From: Chloroflexota bacterium
GTDB taxonomy: Bacteria; Chloroflexota; Anaerolineae; Aggregatilineales; Phototrophicaceae
Direction: 5' to 3'
Assembly: GCA_003242205.1 (NCBI GenBank)
Contig: QGUR01000005.1
Coordinates: 1-35,486, forward strand
Length of the DNA stretch: 35,486 nt
Both the position numbers and the translations under genes were made by a program. Below the pieces are notes generated by a model. The model did not search any database. It was not told where the DNA came from and was given only the letters and a program-made list of their open reading frames with translations. Shown here piece after piece: positions 1 through 7,343 of this stretch; position 1 is the stretch's first letter; the number at the start of each line of letters is the position of its first letter.

Positions 1-424
1 GCCTGGAGAAGTTGAAAAAAGACAGGTCCGTGGTCATGAGCATGTGCGCGCCCGGCGGCAGGGTCCACAGCCAACCCGATGTCCCCGGCGACATGCCGGA
101 AGCGTAGAGTACCGCGTCGTCGCCGCCGTCCAGCGCCGCCAGCTTGCGCTCGACCGCTGCGACCGTCGGGTTGCCGTAGCGGCCGTACTCTTCGCGTTCC
201 TCGCCATCGCCCCACGTCTTGGCCTTCATGAAGTCCACGAGGTCCTGCGTGTCGCGGAAGGTATAGGTGGCTGTCTGGACAATTGGCGTGTTCAGCGAAT
301 GGAACGCCTTGTGCCGCTCGACGCCGCCGTGAACGGCGCGTGTGCTGCTTCCCTGTCGTCTCACGGCTGCAGTTTCCTGATGGAACGCGTCCTGTACCTG
401 CGTGTCGATCTCGTTCAGCGTCAC
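1..424 (-). CDS. Cys/Met-metabolism PLP enzyme (cystathionine gamma-synthase-like), 5' part only
   Basis: About 141 N-terminal residues of a PLP-dependent trans-sulfuration enzyme, truncated by the window edge. Visible family features are the segment LNTPIVQTATYTF, then YGRYGNPTVAAVERKLAALD, then a DDAVLYASGMS segment and PPGAHMLMTT; these match the first third of cystathionine gamma-synthase / homoserine sulfhydrylase / methionine gamma-lyase proteins. The start is GTG at 424, preceded by GAGGAG eight bases upstream; an ATG nearer that SD hits a stop after three codons. The PLP lysine lies outside the window. A SAM-I riboswitch upstream points to methionine biosynthesis and so favours a synthase over the catabolic lyase; this is inference. 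The last residues before the window edge do not fit the family and may be contig-end error. Confidence 0.8.
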   Translation of the reverse strand, partial: MTLNEIDTQVQDAFHQETAAVRRQGSSTRAVHGGVERHKAFHSLNTPIVQTATYTFRDTQDLVDFMKAKTWGDGEEREEYGRYGNPTVAAVERKLAALDGGDDAVLYASGMSPGTSGWLWTLPPGAHMLMTTDLSFFNFSR

Positions 425-497
425 CGCGCCATCTCCTCAAATGCAAAAGAAAACACCCGAATGATCGCGAAAAGCTCTCATCCGGGCGTTGGTTACA

Positions 498-526
498 AAA
501 AGAGACTTCGGCCTGAAGTCTCTTTT
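498..526 (-). terminator. Rho-independent terminator, expression platform of the SAM riboswitch
   Basis: A perfect 12-bp stem (AAAAGAGACTTC / GAAGTCTCTTTT) with loop AGGCC, followed by U-rich sequence. It lies between the SAM aptamer and the start of the trans-sulfuration gene, so SAM binding is expected to favour this terminator. Confidence 0.9.
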
Positions 527-563
527 GAGTTCGCAATATGGCGCACATACCGCCACAATCAGC

Positions 564-666
564 GCTCTCATCTTCCAGATAAACTGCCGGAATTGGCACC
601 TTCCCTGCGAACAGGGGGTTGCCGCGGTTTCATCGGGCCGTTCCCTCAACCGCTCTGGATAAGAGT
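564..666 (-). ncRNA. SAM-I (S-box) riboswitch aptamer
   Basis: Read on the minus strand the segment opens with CTCTTATCC and closes with GATGAGAG, the P1 helix. Between them are the S-box core motifs GAGGGA, GGCCCGATGAAACC, CGGCAACC, AAGGTGCCAATTCC and GGCAG, in canonical order and spacing. The P3 region CCCCTGTTCGCAGGG forms a hairpin. In this family SAM binding stabilises P1 and lets the downstream terminator form, turning off methionine genes. The aptamer, the terminator at 498-526 and the trans-sulfuration gene form one regulatory unit. Confidence 0.95.
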
Positions 667-860
667 TTCGCGTATTCGGTTGGTAATCTGCGTCTGATGC
701 GTCCTACAATAGCATAGATACGGCGGCAGCGCAAGCATGCCGGATGGACGCCAACCGCAAGCTGAATGCCCGCGCCGCCGGTCGTACGCCTGCCGCGTAA
801 AGGCGACACACCTGTTTCTGGATATACTGTGAACAGCGAAAGTCGTGGGAGATAATACCG
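667..860. other. Divergent intergenic region between the SAM riboswitch and the FHA gene
   Basis: This 194-bp gap must hold the promoters for both directions. A -10-like TATACT sits at 823-828 on the plus strand, about 33 bases before the FHA start, but no convincing -35 is placed upstream of it. For the minus-strand riboswitch transcript, TATTGT/TATGCTAT-type sequence lies around 700-720; I cannot call it firmly. No open frame here looks coding. Confidence 0.4.
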
Positions 861-1199
861 TTGGCAGTCGAAATTATGATTATGAGCGGCGTCGATGATG
901 GTCTGGTTCTGCGCCTGGACGACAAAGACGGCCAGTTGGTCGGGGACGACTGGGCGCTGACCATCGGGCGGCGCGAAGACAACGACATTTGCCTGCGTAA
1001 CGACACCTTTATTTCGCGCGATCATGCCATACTCCGCAAGCAAGGGGATCAATGGTTTCTGGAAGACTGTGGCAGCAAGAACGGAACCTACATCGAAACG
1101 CCGGACGCCGATGCGCGCGTGACAACTCCCGTTCCGATCGCGCCGGGCCAGCTTTTCCGGATTGGCCGCACGTGGTTGCGCCTGCAAAACACCGAGTAG
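861..1199 (+). CDS. FHA-domain protein
   Basis: A 112-residue protein that is almost entirely one forkhead-associated domain, a phosphothreonine-binding beta-sandwich. The diagnostic residues are present: TIGRREDNDICL, then FISRDHAILR (Ser and His of the phosphopeptide site), then WFLEDCGSKNGTYI, then an RIGRTWLRL end strand. The start is TTG at 861 with GGGAG nine bases upstream; the next in-frame ATGs would trim the first strand. There is no signal peptide or membrane segment, so it is cytoplasmic. It ends three bases before the Clp-N/kinase gene, so the two are surely cotranscribed and probably translationally coupled. Inference: it reads Thr phosphorylation made by its neighbour or by another kinase. 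Confidence 0.9.
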   Translation: MAVEIMIMSGVDDGLVLRLDDKDGQLVGDDWALTIGRREDNDICLRNDTFISRDHAILRKQGDQWFLEDCGSKNGTYIETPDADARVTTPVPIAPGQLFRIGRTWLRLQNTE

Positions 1200-1202
1200 C
1201 TC

Positions 1203-3146
1203 ATGTCTAACGTGCCCCTGCGTGACATCCTCATCCATGCGCGCCAGGAATCCTCGCGCATGCGCCACTTCTACCTCGGCGTGGAGCATCTTTTCATCGC
1301 GCTGCTGGAAATCCGCAGCGGGCTGACAAGCAGTCTGATGCAGGATCACGGCCTGACGCCAGATTATGTCATCGACGCCGTGCGGCGGCGCACCGGCAAA
1401 GGCGCGCGCGCCCGCTTGTGGGCGGGTATGCCCAACACGCCGCGCGCCGACGTCGTGCTCGGCATTGCCCATGATCTGGCGCTGGAAGCCGGGCGCGACG
1501 AGATCACCGAGCGCGACCTGTTGTTGGCGATTCTGGAAGAACGCGACAGCATCCCGACCCGGGTGCTGGTCCAGCTTGGCCTCGACCTCGACCAACTGAT
1601 GCAGGAAGCGAACCGCCGCCAGCTTGATTCGGGCATTACGACGGCCTATCTGGACATCGTTTTTGGGCCAGACTACGACACGAGCGCGCCGCTTTCGGAA
1701 GACGCGCTGTTCATCCTGCGGCGCATGTTCCACGGTTACAATCGGATCCGCGTGGAACGCCGGCTCAACGGCGGCTACAGCAGCGCCCTGCTGGTCATCG
1801 TCACGCCCATCACCGTAGACAATCTGGAAGAAGCGTCGGTCGTGGTCAAGATCGACCGCGCCGACGCCATCCTCGATGAAGCGAAGCGCTACGAGCAGCA
1901 CGTACGCACCACGCTGCCGCCGCTGACCGCGCGCATTGAGGACAGGCCAACCGCGCCGGAAACATCGGCCCATGCCGGGCTGAAATACACCTTCGTCACC
2001 GATCGCGACAGCGGCCCGCGCGACCTGCGTAGCGTCGCCGCAAGCTGGTCGGGCGAAAAGCTGGGGCGCTGGTTGCAGGAACAGCTTTATCCATATTTTG
2101 GGCAGACGTGGTGGTCACAGCGCCGCCCCTACCGCTTCGAGGCATGGAAGGAATACGACTGGCTGCTGCCGCCGCTGCTGACGCTGGAAATGACCCCGGT
2201 CAAATCGCTGCCGCCGGGAGCCGTCGTCATCAGGGAACCGTTGCGCCGCGCGCGCATCAACCAGATCGACTACGGTGAACTGGTGGCGGTCGAAAACTTC
2301 ACCGTGCACAAAATCTACGAGGATCGGCGCGAAATCGCGCTGACGCACGGGCGCGGGTCATCGGCGGACAAGCAGGCGTACCAGATCAACGTCAAAATGG
2401 CCGAGATGGAAGAGCCGGTTTACCGGGGCGAAACCATCGACCTGATTACGGGCAAGGTCTATAAGACGCGGGCCGAGACGCTACAGCTTGCCACGCGCGC
2501 GCTGTCGCCAAACTTTGACGTCACCGCGCCAACCATCCCCGGCCCCGCCGGCATGGAGCGCCTGCCCAACCCGCTGCTGCACTACGATGGTCTGCTGGAC
2601 ATAACGCTGAACGGCTCGGTCAGCAAAATCCACGGCGATCTGCACATGGGCAATATCCTCGTCGGGCCGAACGAAAACCCGTTTCTGGTCGATTTTGCCC
2701 ACACACGCGACGGGCATACCCTCTCCGACTGGGCCATGCTCGAAGTGAGCTTGTTGAGCGAGGTGATTATGCCAATAGCGGGCGAAAGCTGGGCGGCGGC
2801 CTACGGCGCGCTGGAAGGCGTCGTCACGCTGAACGCCCGCCTGCCGCGGCCGGACGGCCTGTATCGCAACAAACTGGACAAGGCGTTCGATGCCCTTGCC
2901 TGCCTGCGCGAAATCGTCGCCGAATGTCTGCAAACGCCCGGCGGCTGGATCGAATATTACGTGCCGCTGGCGTTTTGCGCGCTGCGCGCCATGACGTGGG
3001 AAACGATGCCGCTCGGCCCACGCCGCCTGATGTTCCTGCTGGCAGCGCTTTCGATCCATGAAACGCGGCAGACCGGCAAACCCGGCAGCAGCGAAACCCA
3101 CGCCGATCACAGCCTGAGCGACAGCGGCGGGAGCCCCACCCCCTGA
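1203..3146 (+). CDS. Clp-N domain fused to an APH/protein-kinase-like phosphotransferase
   Basis: A 647-residue two-part protein. Residues 1-140 carry two Clp-N repeats (LGVEHLFIALLE at about 25-36; EITERDLLLAILEE at 100-113), but no ClpA/B/C AAA+ module follows. Residues about 185-640 look like an aminoglycoside-phosphotransferase/kinase fold: LNGGYSSALL as the ATP-gripping loop, VVVKID with Lys216, Glu226, the catalytic loop HGDLHMGN at 477-484 and a metal-binding FLVDFAH with Asp497. All catalytic positions are intact. Between the lobes sits a roughly 130-residue beta-rich insert. The architecture resembles the kinase-like domains described in NTP-dependent conflict/signalling (ternary-complex) systems; that assignment is from memory and untested. 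It is coupled to the upstream FHA gene by a 3-bp gap. The substrate is unknown. Confidence 0.75.
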   Translation: MSNVPLRDILIHARQESSRMRHFYLGVEHLFIALLEIRSGLTSSLMQDHGLTPDYVIDAVRRRTGKGARARLWAGMPNTPRADVVLGIAHDLALEAGRDEITERDLLLAILEERDSIPTRVLVQLGLDLDQLMQEANRRQLDSGITTAYLDIVFGPDYDTSAPLSEDALFILRRMFHGYNRIRVERRLNGGYSSALLVIVTPITVDNLEEASVVVKIDRADAILDEAKRYEQHVRTTLPPLTARIEDRPTAPETSAHAGLKYTFVTDRDSGPRDLRSVAASWSGEKLGRWLQEQLYPYFGQTWWSQRRPYRFEAWKEYDWLLPPLLTLEMTPVKSLPPGAVVIREPLRRARINQIDYGELVAVENFTVHKIYEDRREIALTHGRGSSADKQAYQINVKMAEMEEPVYRGETIDLITGKVYKTRAETLQLATRALSPNFDVTAPTIPGPAGMERLPNPLLHYDGLLDITLNGSVSKIHGDLHMGNILVGPNENPFLVDFAHTRDGHTLSDWAMLEVSLLSEVIMPIAGESWAAAYGALEGVVTLNARLPRPDGLYRNKLDKAFDALACLREIVAECLQTPGGWIEYYVPLAFCALRAMTWETMPLGPRRLMFLLAALSIHETRQTGKPGSSETHADHSLSDSGGSPTP

Positions 3147-3203
3147 CCTCTCTCCCGAACCCTAGATTTTTGGAAAGAGACGCCGCGAAGCGACGGGGAG
3201 AAG
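3147..3203. repeat. CCTCTCTCC-type intergenic palindrome, partial copy
   Basis: Immediately after the kinase stop codon, CCTCTCTCC (3147-3155) faces GGAAAGAGA (3172-3180) and GGGGAGAAG (3195-3203). The words match the larger element at 4976-5103, so this looks like a degenerate copy of the same interspersed repeat. Confidence 0.5.
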
Positions 3204-3232
3204 TTCCAGCTTGCGTTCGGCCACAGAGAAGA

Positions 3233-3751
3233 TTAACCACGACTTCGCGCGGCCAGTAAATACAGGTCGGCCAGATCGTAGCGACCGCAGGAACGGAAAC
3301 GCGTCTGAGCGCCTGCCAGCGACACGATTTCTACCGCGACGATGGTTTCACCACCGGGCGGGTTGGCCGGCCTGCCGGCAAGCCGCACTTCGCCGACGCC
3401 GGCGAGGCGGTAGAATGTCGGGTGCGGCAGATGTGGCTTATACGGTTCCGGCGCGGACGAGGTACACAGCCACGCGCCAAGCGGTTTGAAGCTGACCAGT
3501 TCCGCGCCCGCTTCTTCCATCAGCTCCCGGCACAGCGTGTCCAGATACGTTTCGCCCGCCTCGCGCGTGCCGCCCGGCACTTCGTAGCGCCCCTCGTTCG
3601 TCCGGATCACAACCCACCGGTCGCCGATATAAGGCACAAGATTGACGTTGCTGATCAGCTCGTCTGGCGGCAAGGTATTAAGCTCGAACCTCGCCGAGAC
3701 AGCCCCCCAGCGCGTATCTGCGAAGAGGTGTCGAAGCTCATTTTCCAGCAT
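3233..3751 (-). CDS. NUDIX hydrolase
   Basis: A 172-residue protein with a complete NUDIX box at about 61-83: GTREAGETYLDTLCRELMEE followed by AGAEL, matching G-x5-E-x7-REU-x-EE-x-GU. The Glu residues bind Mg2+ for hydrolysis of a nucleoside-diphosphate-linked substrate. An N-terminal segment of about 35 residues precedes the fold. The start ATG at 3751 has GAGGAT closely upstream. The gene is alone, between the plus-strand kinase and the terminator of the ilv-leu operon. Substrate cannot be told from sequence; candidates include oxidised nucleotides, ADP-ribose and sugar nucleotides. Confidence 0.85.
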   Translation of the reverse strand: MLENELRHLFADTRWGAVSARFELNTLPPDELISNVNLVPYIGDRWVVIRTNEGRYEVPGGTREAGETYLDTLCRELMEEAGAELVSFKPLGAWLCTSSAPEPYKPHLPHPTFYRLAGVGEVRLAGRPANPPGGETIVAVEIVSLAGAQTRFRSCGRYDLADLYLLAARSRG

Positions 3752-3795
3752 AATATCCTCGTGATCGCAGCCTGATCACAAGTCATCCATTATAG

Positions 3796-3839
3796 AAAAA
3801 GCGCAAGCGGCCCGCTTTCGTGGTTGGAAGCGGGCCGCT
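3796..3839 (-). terminator. Terminator of the ilv-leu operon
   Basis: A perfect 12-bp stem AGCGGCCCGCTT / AAGCGGGCCGCT with a 10-nt loop, followed on the minus strand by TGCGCTTTTTC. It lies 45 bases after the leuB stop codon and matches the end of the long minus-strand operon. The short gap between stem and U-run is slightly atypical. Confidence 0.75.
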
Positions 3840-3883
3840 CGTCGAATCCGCGTGATCGGCGCGGGTTGTTCTCCAGCGGCTTG

Positions 3884-4945
3884 TTAAATCTTCTCGATCA
3901 CCGTCTGGGCGAATTCGTCCGTGCTGATGTAGGAGCCGCTGCCGGAGGCGATGTCCGCCGTGCGCGCGCCCGCTTCGAGCGTCTGCTCGACAGCGGTCTC
4001 GACCGCCCGCGCCTCGTCCTCCAGCCCCAAGCTGTAGCGCAGCAGCAGCGCCGCGCTCAGGATCATGCCGGTCGGGTTGGCCTTGCCCTGCCCGGCGATG
4101 TCCGGCGCGGAGCCGTGTACAGGTTCATACAGCCCGAACTTGCCGGAGCCAAGCGACGCCGATGGCAGCATACCGAGCGAGCCCGCCAGCACCGACGCTT
4201 CATCGCTCAGGATATCGCCGAAGATGTTGCTGGCCAGAATGACATCGAAGCTGGCCGGGCGCGTCATCAGGTACATGGTGCAGGCGTCAACCAGAATGTG
4301 ATCGAGTTCGACGTCGCTGTAGTCCTCGTGCACGCCGATGACCGTGCGCCGCCACAGCCGCATCGACGCCATGACGTTGGCCTTGTCGACTGAGGTCAGC
4401 TTGTTGCGGCGTCCCTGCGCCGCGCGGAAGGCGACATGCGCCACGCGCTGCACTTCGGGAACGGTGTAAATCTCCGTATCGTAGGCCGTATCGCCATCGC
4501 CCTGCTCCTGCGACGGCCCGAAGTAGATGCCGCCGGTTAGCTCGCGCACGATCAGCATATCGACGCCTTCGAGCAGTTCGGGGCGCAGCGGCGTGAAGCC
4601 TGCCAGCGCGGGATAGGTCTTCACCGGGCGCAGGTTGGCGAACAGTTCAAAGTGTTTTCGCAGGCCGAGCAGCCCCTGTTCCGGGCGAACCGCTGCGGTC
4701 GGATCTGACCACTTTGGCCCGCCGACCGCGCCGAGCAGGATCGCGTCCGACTGTTCGGCAACGCGCAGCGTCTCCGGCGGCAAGGGGTTGCCCGTCTTGT
4801 CGATGGCGATGCCGCCCATCAACGCTTCCTGAAACGTAAACTCGTGTCCATATTTACCGGCGACGTGCTCCAGCACCCGAACGGCCTGCGCCATCACCTC
4901 CGGGCCGATGCCGTCACCCGGCAAAACCGTAATCGTGGCTTTCAC
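3884..4945 (-). CDS. leuB: 3-isopropylmalate dehydrogenase
   Basis: NAD-dependent oxidative decarboxylation of 3-isopropylmalate in leucine synthesis, and of the methylmalate analogue in the citramalate route to isoleucine. 353 residues, normal for LeuB. Motifs: the N-terminal ITVLPGDGIGPEV, the LREL(T)GGIYFG active-site loop, DKANVMASMRLWR with the catalytic Lys region, the Mg-binding LASNIFGDILSDEASVL and the NAD-binding segment LYEPVHGSAPDIAGQGKANP. The chosen start is GTG at 4945, ten bases after AAGGA; a longer open frame continues upstream but lacks family similarity. It is the last gene of the operon, separated from cimA by a 166-bp gap that contains a repeat element. Confidence 0.95.
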   Translation of the reverse strand: MKATITVLPGDGIGPEVMAQAVRVLEHVAGKYGHEFTFQEALMGGIAIDKTGNPLPPETLRVAEQSDAILLGAVGGPKWSDPTAAVRPEQGLLGLRKHFELFANLRPVKTYPALAGFTPLRPELLEGVDMLIVRELTGGIYFGPSQEQGDGDTAYDTEIYTVPEVQRVAHVAFRAAQGRRNKLTSVDKANVMASMRLWRRTVIGVHEDYSDVELDHILVDACTMYLMTRPASFDVILASNIFGDILSDEASVLAGSLGMLPSASLGSGKFGLYEPVHGSAPDIAGQGKANPTGMILSAALLLRYSLGLEDEARAVETAVEQTLEAGARTADIASGSGSYISTDEFAQTVIEKI

Positions 4946-4975
4946 AGTGATTCTGTCCTTGTGGTATCGATGAAA

Positions 4976-5103
4976 CCTCACCCCCGGCCCTCTCTCCAAA
5001 ACCGGCGGATTTTAGAGAGGGGAGGTCTGAACCGGCATGGCGCGCATCGTCACCAGCCTGAGGTTTCCCCTCTCGCCAAACCGGAGAGAAGTCGAGAGTG
5101 AGG
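4976..5103. repeat. Interspersed palindromic element with CCTCAC/GTGAGG ends
   Basis: A 128-bp block between leuB and cimA bounded by inverted CCTCAC (4976-4981) and GTGAGG (5098-5103). Inside, CCCTCTCTCC (4988-4997) opposes GGAGAG (5083-5088). A nested hairpin pairs CCTCTCT..AAAA with TTTTAGAGAGG (to 5020). Similar words recur at 3147-3203. It resembles small non-autonomous repeats; there is no coding capacity and no clear target-site duplication. Confidence 0.6.
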
Positions 5104-5111
5104 CAAACCGG

Positions 5112-6707
5112 CTACGTTCTCACGGCGACCGTGTCGTGCTTGTGGTCGCTGTCATACGCCAGACACAGGCCATATTCGACACTATCGACCAGCGCGATCC
5201 AACTGGCGTGAATGATATTGGTACTCGCGCCCACCGTGCTCCAGCGCTTGTGGCCGTTCTGCGTGTCGATCAGCACGCGCGTGGTCGCGGCAGTGCCGTT
5301 CGCGCCGTCGAGTATACGCACTTTGTAGTCGGCAAGCTGGAAGTCGGCAAGCTGCGGATAGCGCGGGATCAGCGCCTTGCGCAGCGCCAGGTCAAGCGCG
5401 TTGACCGGGCCGTTGCCTTCGGCGGCGGTATGGACGATCTCGCCGTCGATGTCGAGCTTCACCATCGCCTCGGACAGCGAACCGCGCCCACGCCGTTCCT
5501 CGACAATCGTGATGAAGTCGATCAGCGTGAACAGCGGCTTGTAATCGGGCCGCGCGCGGTGCAGGCGAATGGCGACCGACGCCTCCGCGCCCTCGAACAC
5601 AAAGCCCTGCGCCTCGAGCTGCTTGATTTCCTGCAACACACGGCGCGCTTCCTCGGTGGAAACGTCGAGGCCGTGCTCTTCCGCCTTGCTGAGCAGGTTG
5701 CCCTGCCCCGAAAGGTCGGATACCAGCACGCGCATCTCGTTTCCCACGAGTGCCGGGTCGATATGCTGGTAGCTATCGACGTTGCGGCGAATGGCGGCAA
5801 CGTGAATGCCGCCTTTATGCGCGAACGCGCTCTTGCCGACATACGGCAGATGGTTGTCCGGCGCGAGGTTGGCGATTTCCGCCACAGCGCGCGAGAGCGT
5901 CGTCAACTGTCTGAGATTGCCGGGCGGCACGCACTGGTAGCCCAGCTTCAACTCGAGGTCGGGGATGATGCTGACGAGGTTCGCGTTGCCGCAGCGCTCG
6001 CCATAGCCGTTGATCGTACCCTGAACATGCACCACGCCCGCACGCACCGCTGCCAGCGTATTCGCAACCGCCAGTTCGCCGTCGTTATGCGTGTGGATGC
6101 CGAGCGGCACATCCGGGAAGGTCTGCGCCACCGTACGCACCAGTTCCTCGACTTCCCACGGCATCGAGCCGCCGTTGGTATCGCACAGCACGATCGTATC
6201 CGCGCCGCCGTCGATAGCCGCTTTGATGGTGTCGAGCGCGTACTCAAAATCCAGCTTCGCGCCGTCGAAGAAGTGCTCGGCATCGTAGATCACTTCCTTG
6301 CCGAGCGACTTCAGGTAAGCGACGCTTTCGCGGATCATACGCAGGTTTTCTTCGGGCGTCGTCTGAAGAACGTCGGTCACATGCAGCATCGACGTCTTGC
6401 CGACGAGCGTCACAACGCTGGTCTGTGCGTCCACCAGCGCCTTGATGTTGGCGTCGTTTTCGGGCGCGCTGCCCTTCCGGCAGGTCGAGCCAAACGCCGC
6501 GATTTTGGCATTCTGCAGCGACAAAGACCGCACCGACTCAAAGTAGGCCGCATCCTTCGGATTAGAGCCGGGCCAGCCGCCCTCGATGTAATCGACGCCG
6601 AACGCGTCGAGCATTTCGGTGATACGCAGCTTGTCGGCCAGTGACAGCGAGATACCTTCCCGCTGGGTTCCGTCGCGCAGCGTGGTGTCGTAGATGGCGA
6701 TCTTCAT
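5112..6707 (-). CDS. cimA: (R)-citramalate synthase
   Basis: Condenses pyruvate with acetyl-CoA to citramalate, the first step of threonine-independent isoleucine synthesis. 531 residues, the usual CimA length. It has a DRE-TIM barrel (YDTTLRDGTQREG at the N-terminus; metal-binding IHTHND; GYGERCGNANL) and a C-terminal regulatory domain ending in a NGHKRWSTVGAS segment. It differs from the LeuA in this operon by GYGERCGN for GIGERAGN, HKGGIHVAAI for HQDGMLKN, and YQHIDP; these are CimA-type signatures. Start ATG 6707 has GAGGAG five bases upstream. It begins 17 bases after leuD, so it is cotranscribed with the isomerase subunits that also process citramalate. Confidence 0.93.
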   Translation of the reverse strand: MKIAIYDTTLRDGTQREGISLSLADKLRITEMLDAFGVDYIEGGWPGSNPKDAAYFESVRSLSLQNAKIAAFGSTCRKGSAPENDANIKALVDAQTSVVTLVGKTSMLHVTDVLQTTPEENLRMIRESVAYLKSLGKEVIYDAEHFFDGAKLDFEYALDTIKAAIDGGADTIVLCDTNGGSMPWEVEELVRTVAQTFPDVPLGIHTHNDGELAVANTLAAVRAGVVHVQGTINGYGERCGNANLVSIIPDLELKLGYQCVPPGNLRQLTTLSRAVAEIANLAPDNHLPYVGKSAFAHKGGIHVAAIRRNVDSYQHIDPALVGNEMRVLVSDLSGQGNLLSKAEEHGLDVSTEEARRVLQEIKQLEAQGFVFEGAEASVAIRLHRARPDYKPLFTLIDFITIVEERRGRGSLSEAMVKLDIDGEIVHTAAEGNGPVNALDLALRKALIPRYPQLADFQLADYKVRILDGANGTAATTRVLIDTQNGHKRWSTVGASTNIIHASWIALVDSVEYGLCLAYDSDHKHDTVAVRT

Positions 6708-6724
6708 CGGCGCTCCTCGTTTCG

Positions 6725-7342
6725 TCAGCCGAGCGTCAGGGTCGTCTGAACGCGCGGCGGATGCGCCGCTTCAAACGCGGCGATCTCGTCTTCAAGGCTG
6801 AGCAGATAACCAAGCTGGTCGACGCCGTTGAGCAGGCAGTGCTTGGAAAAGGCGTCGATCGGGAAGGTGACGGCGCGGCCATCGGGCAACGTCACGGTCT
6901 GCGACTCCAGATCGACCATGATTTCGGTCGCCGGGTCTTCTTCCGCCAGACTGATCAACTGCTGGTGTGTTTCGGGATCGACGACAACCGGCAGCAGGCC
7001 GTTCTTCAGCGCATTGTTACGGAAGATATCGGCGAAGTAGGTGCTGATGACCGCCTTGAAACCCGCGCCGGTCAGCGCCCAGGGCGCGTGCTCGCGCGAG
7101 CTGCCGCAGCCAAAGTTGTTGCCGCCGACCAGTATCGACGCGCCCTGATATTCCGGCTTGTTCAGCACAAAATCCGGGTTGGGCGAGCCGTCAGCGTTAT
7201 AGCGCCAGTCGGAAAAGGCCGCCGCGCCGAGGCCATTCTTGTCGGTCGTCTTCAGGAAACGCGCCGGAATGATCTGGTCGGTATCGATGTCGTTGATCGG
7301 CAACGGGGCCATGCGCCCGGTAAACTTCTTGATCGGTTCCAT
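6725..7342 (-). CDS. leuD: 3-isopropylmalate dehydratase, small subunit
   Basis: Small (swivel) subunit of isopropylmalate isomerase, which also works on citramalate. 205 residues, the longer enterobacterial-type LeuD. Motifs: PINDIDTDQIIPARFLK at the N-terminus and NNFGCGSSREHAPWAL in the middle, the aconitase swivel-domain substrate loop. The ATG at 7342 lies one base after the leuC stop codon, and its SD would be inside leuC, so translation is probably coupled to leuC. This fits the 1:1 LeuCD complex. Confidence 0.96.
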   Translation of the reverse strand: MEPIKKFTGRMAPLPINDIDTDQIIPARFLKTTDKNGLGAAAFSDWRYNADGSPNPDFVLNKPEYQGASILVGGNNFGCGSSREHAPWALTGAGFKAVISTYFADIFRNNALKNGLLPVVVDPETHQQLISLAEEDPATEIMVDLESQTVTLPDGRAVTFPIDAFSKHCLLNGVDQLGYLLSLEDEIAAFEAAHPPRVQTTLTLG

Positions 7343-7343
7343 C

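Noticed and set aside
630..1973. A 447-codon minus-strand frame over the FHA and Clp-N/kinase genes
   Set aside because: It would overlap the SAM riboswitch start and two better-supported genes; no domain seen.
5037..6644. A 535-codon plus-strand frame opposite cimA
   Set aside because: Antisense shadow; cimA has full family motifs and its own RBS.
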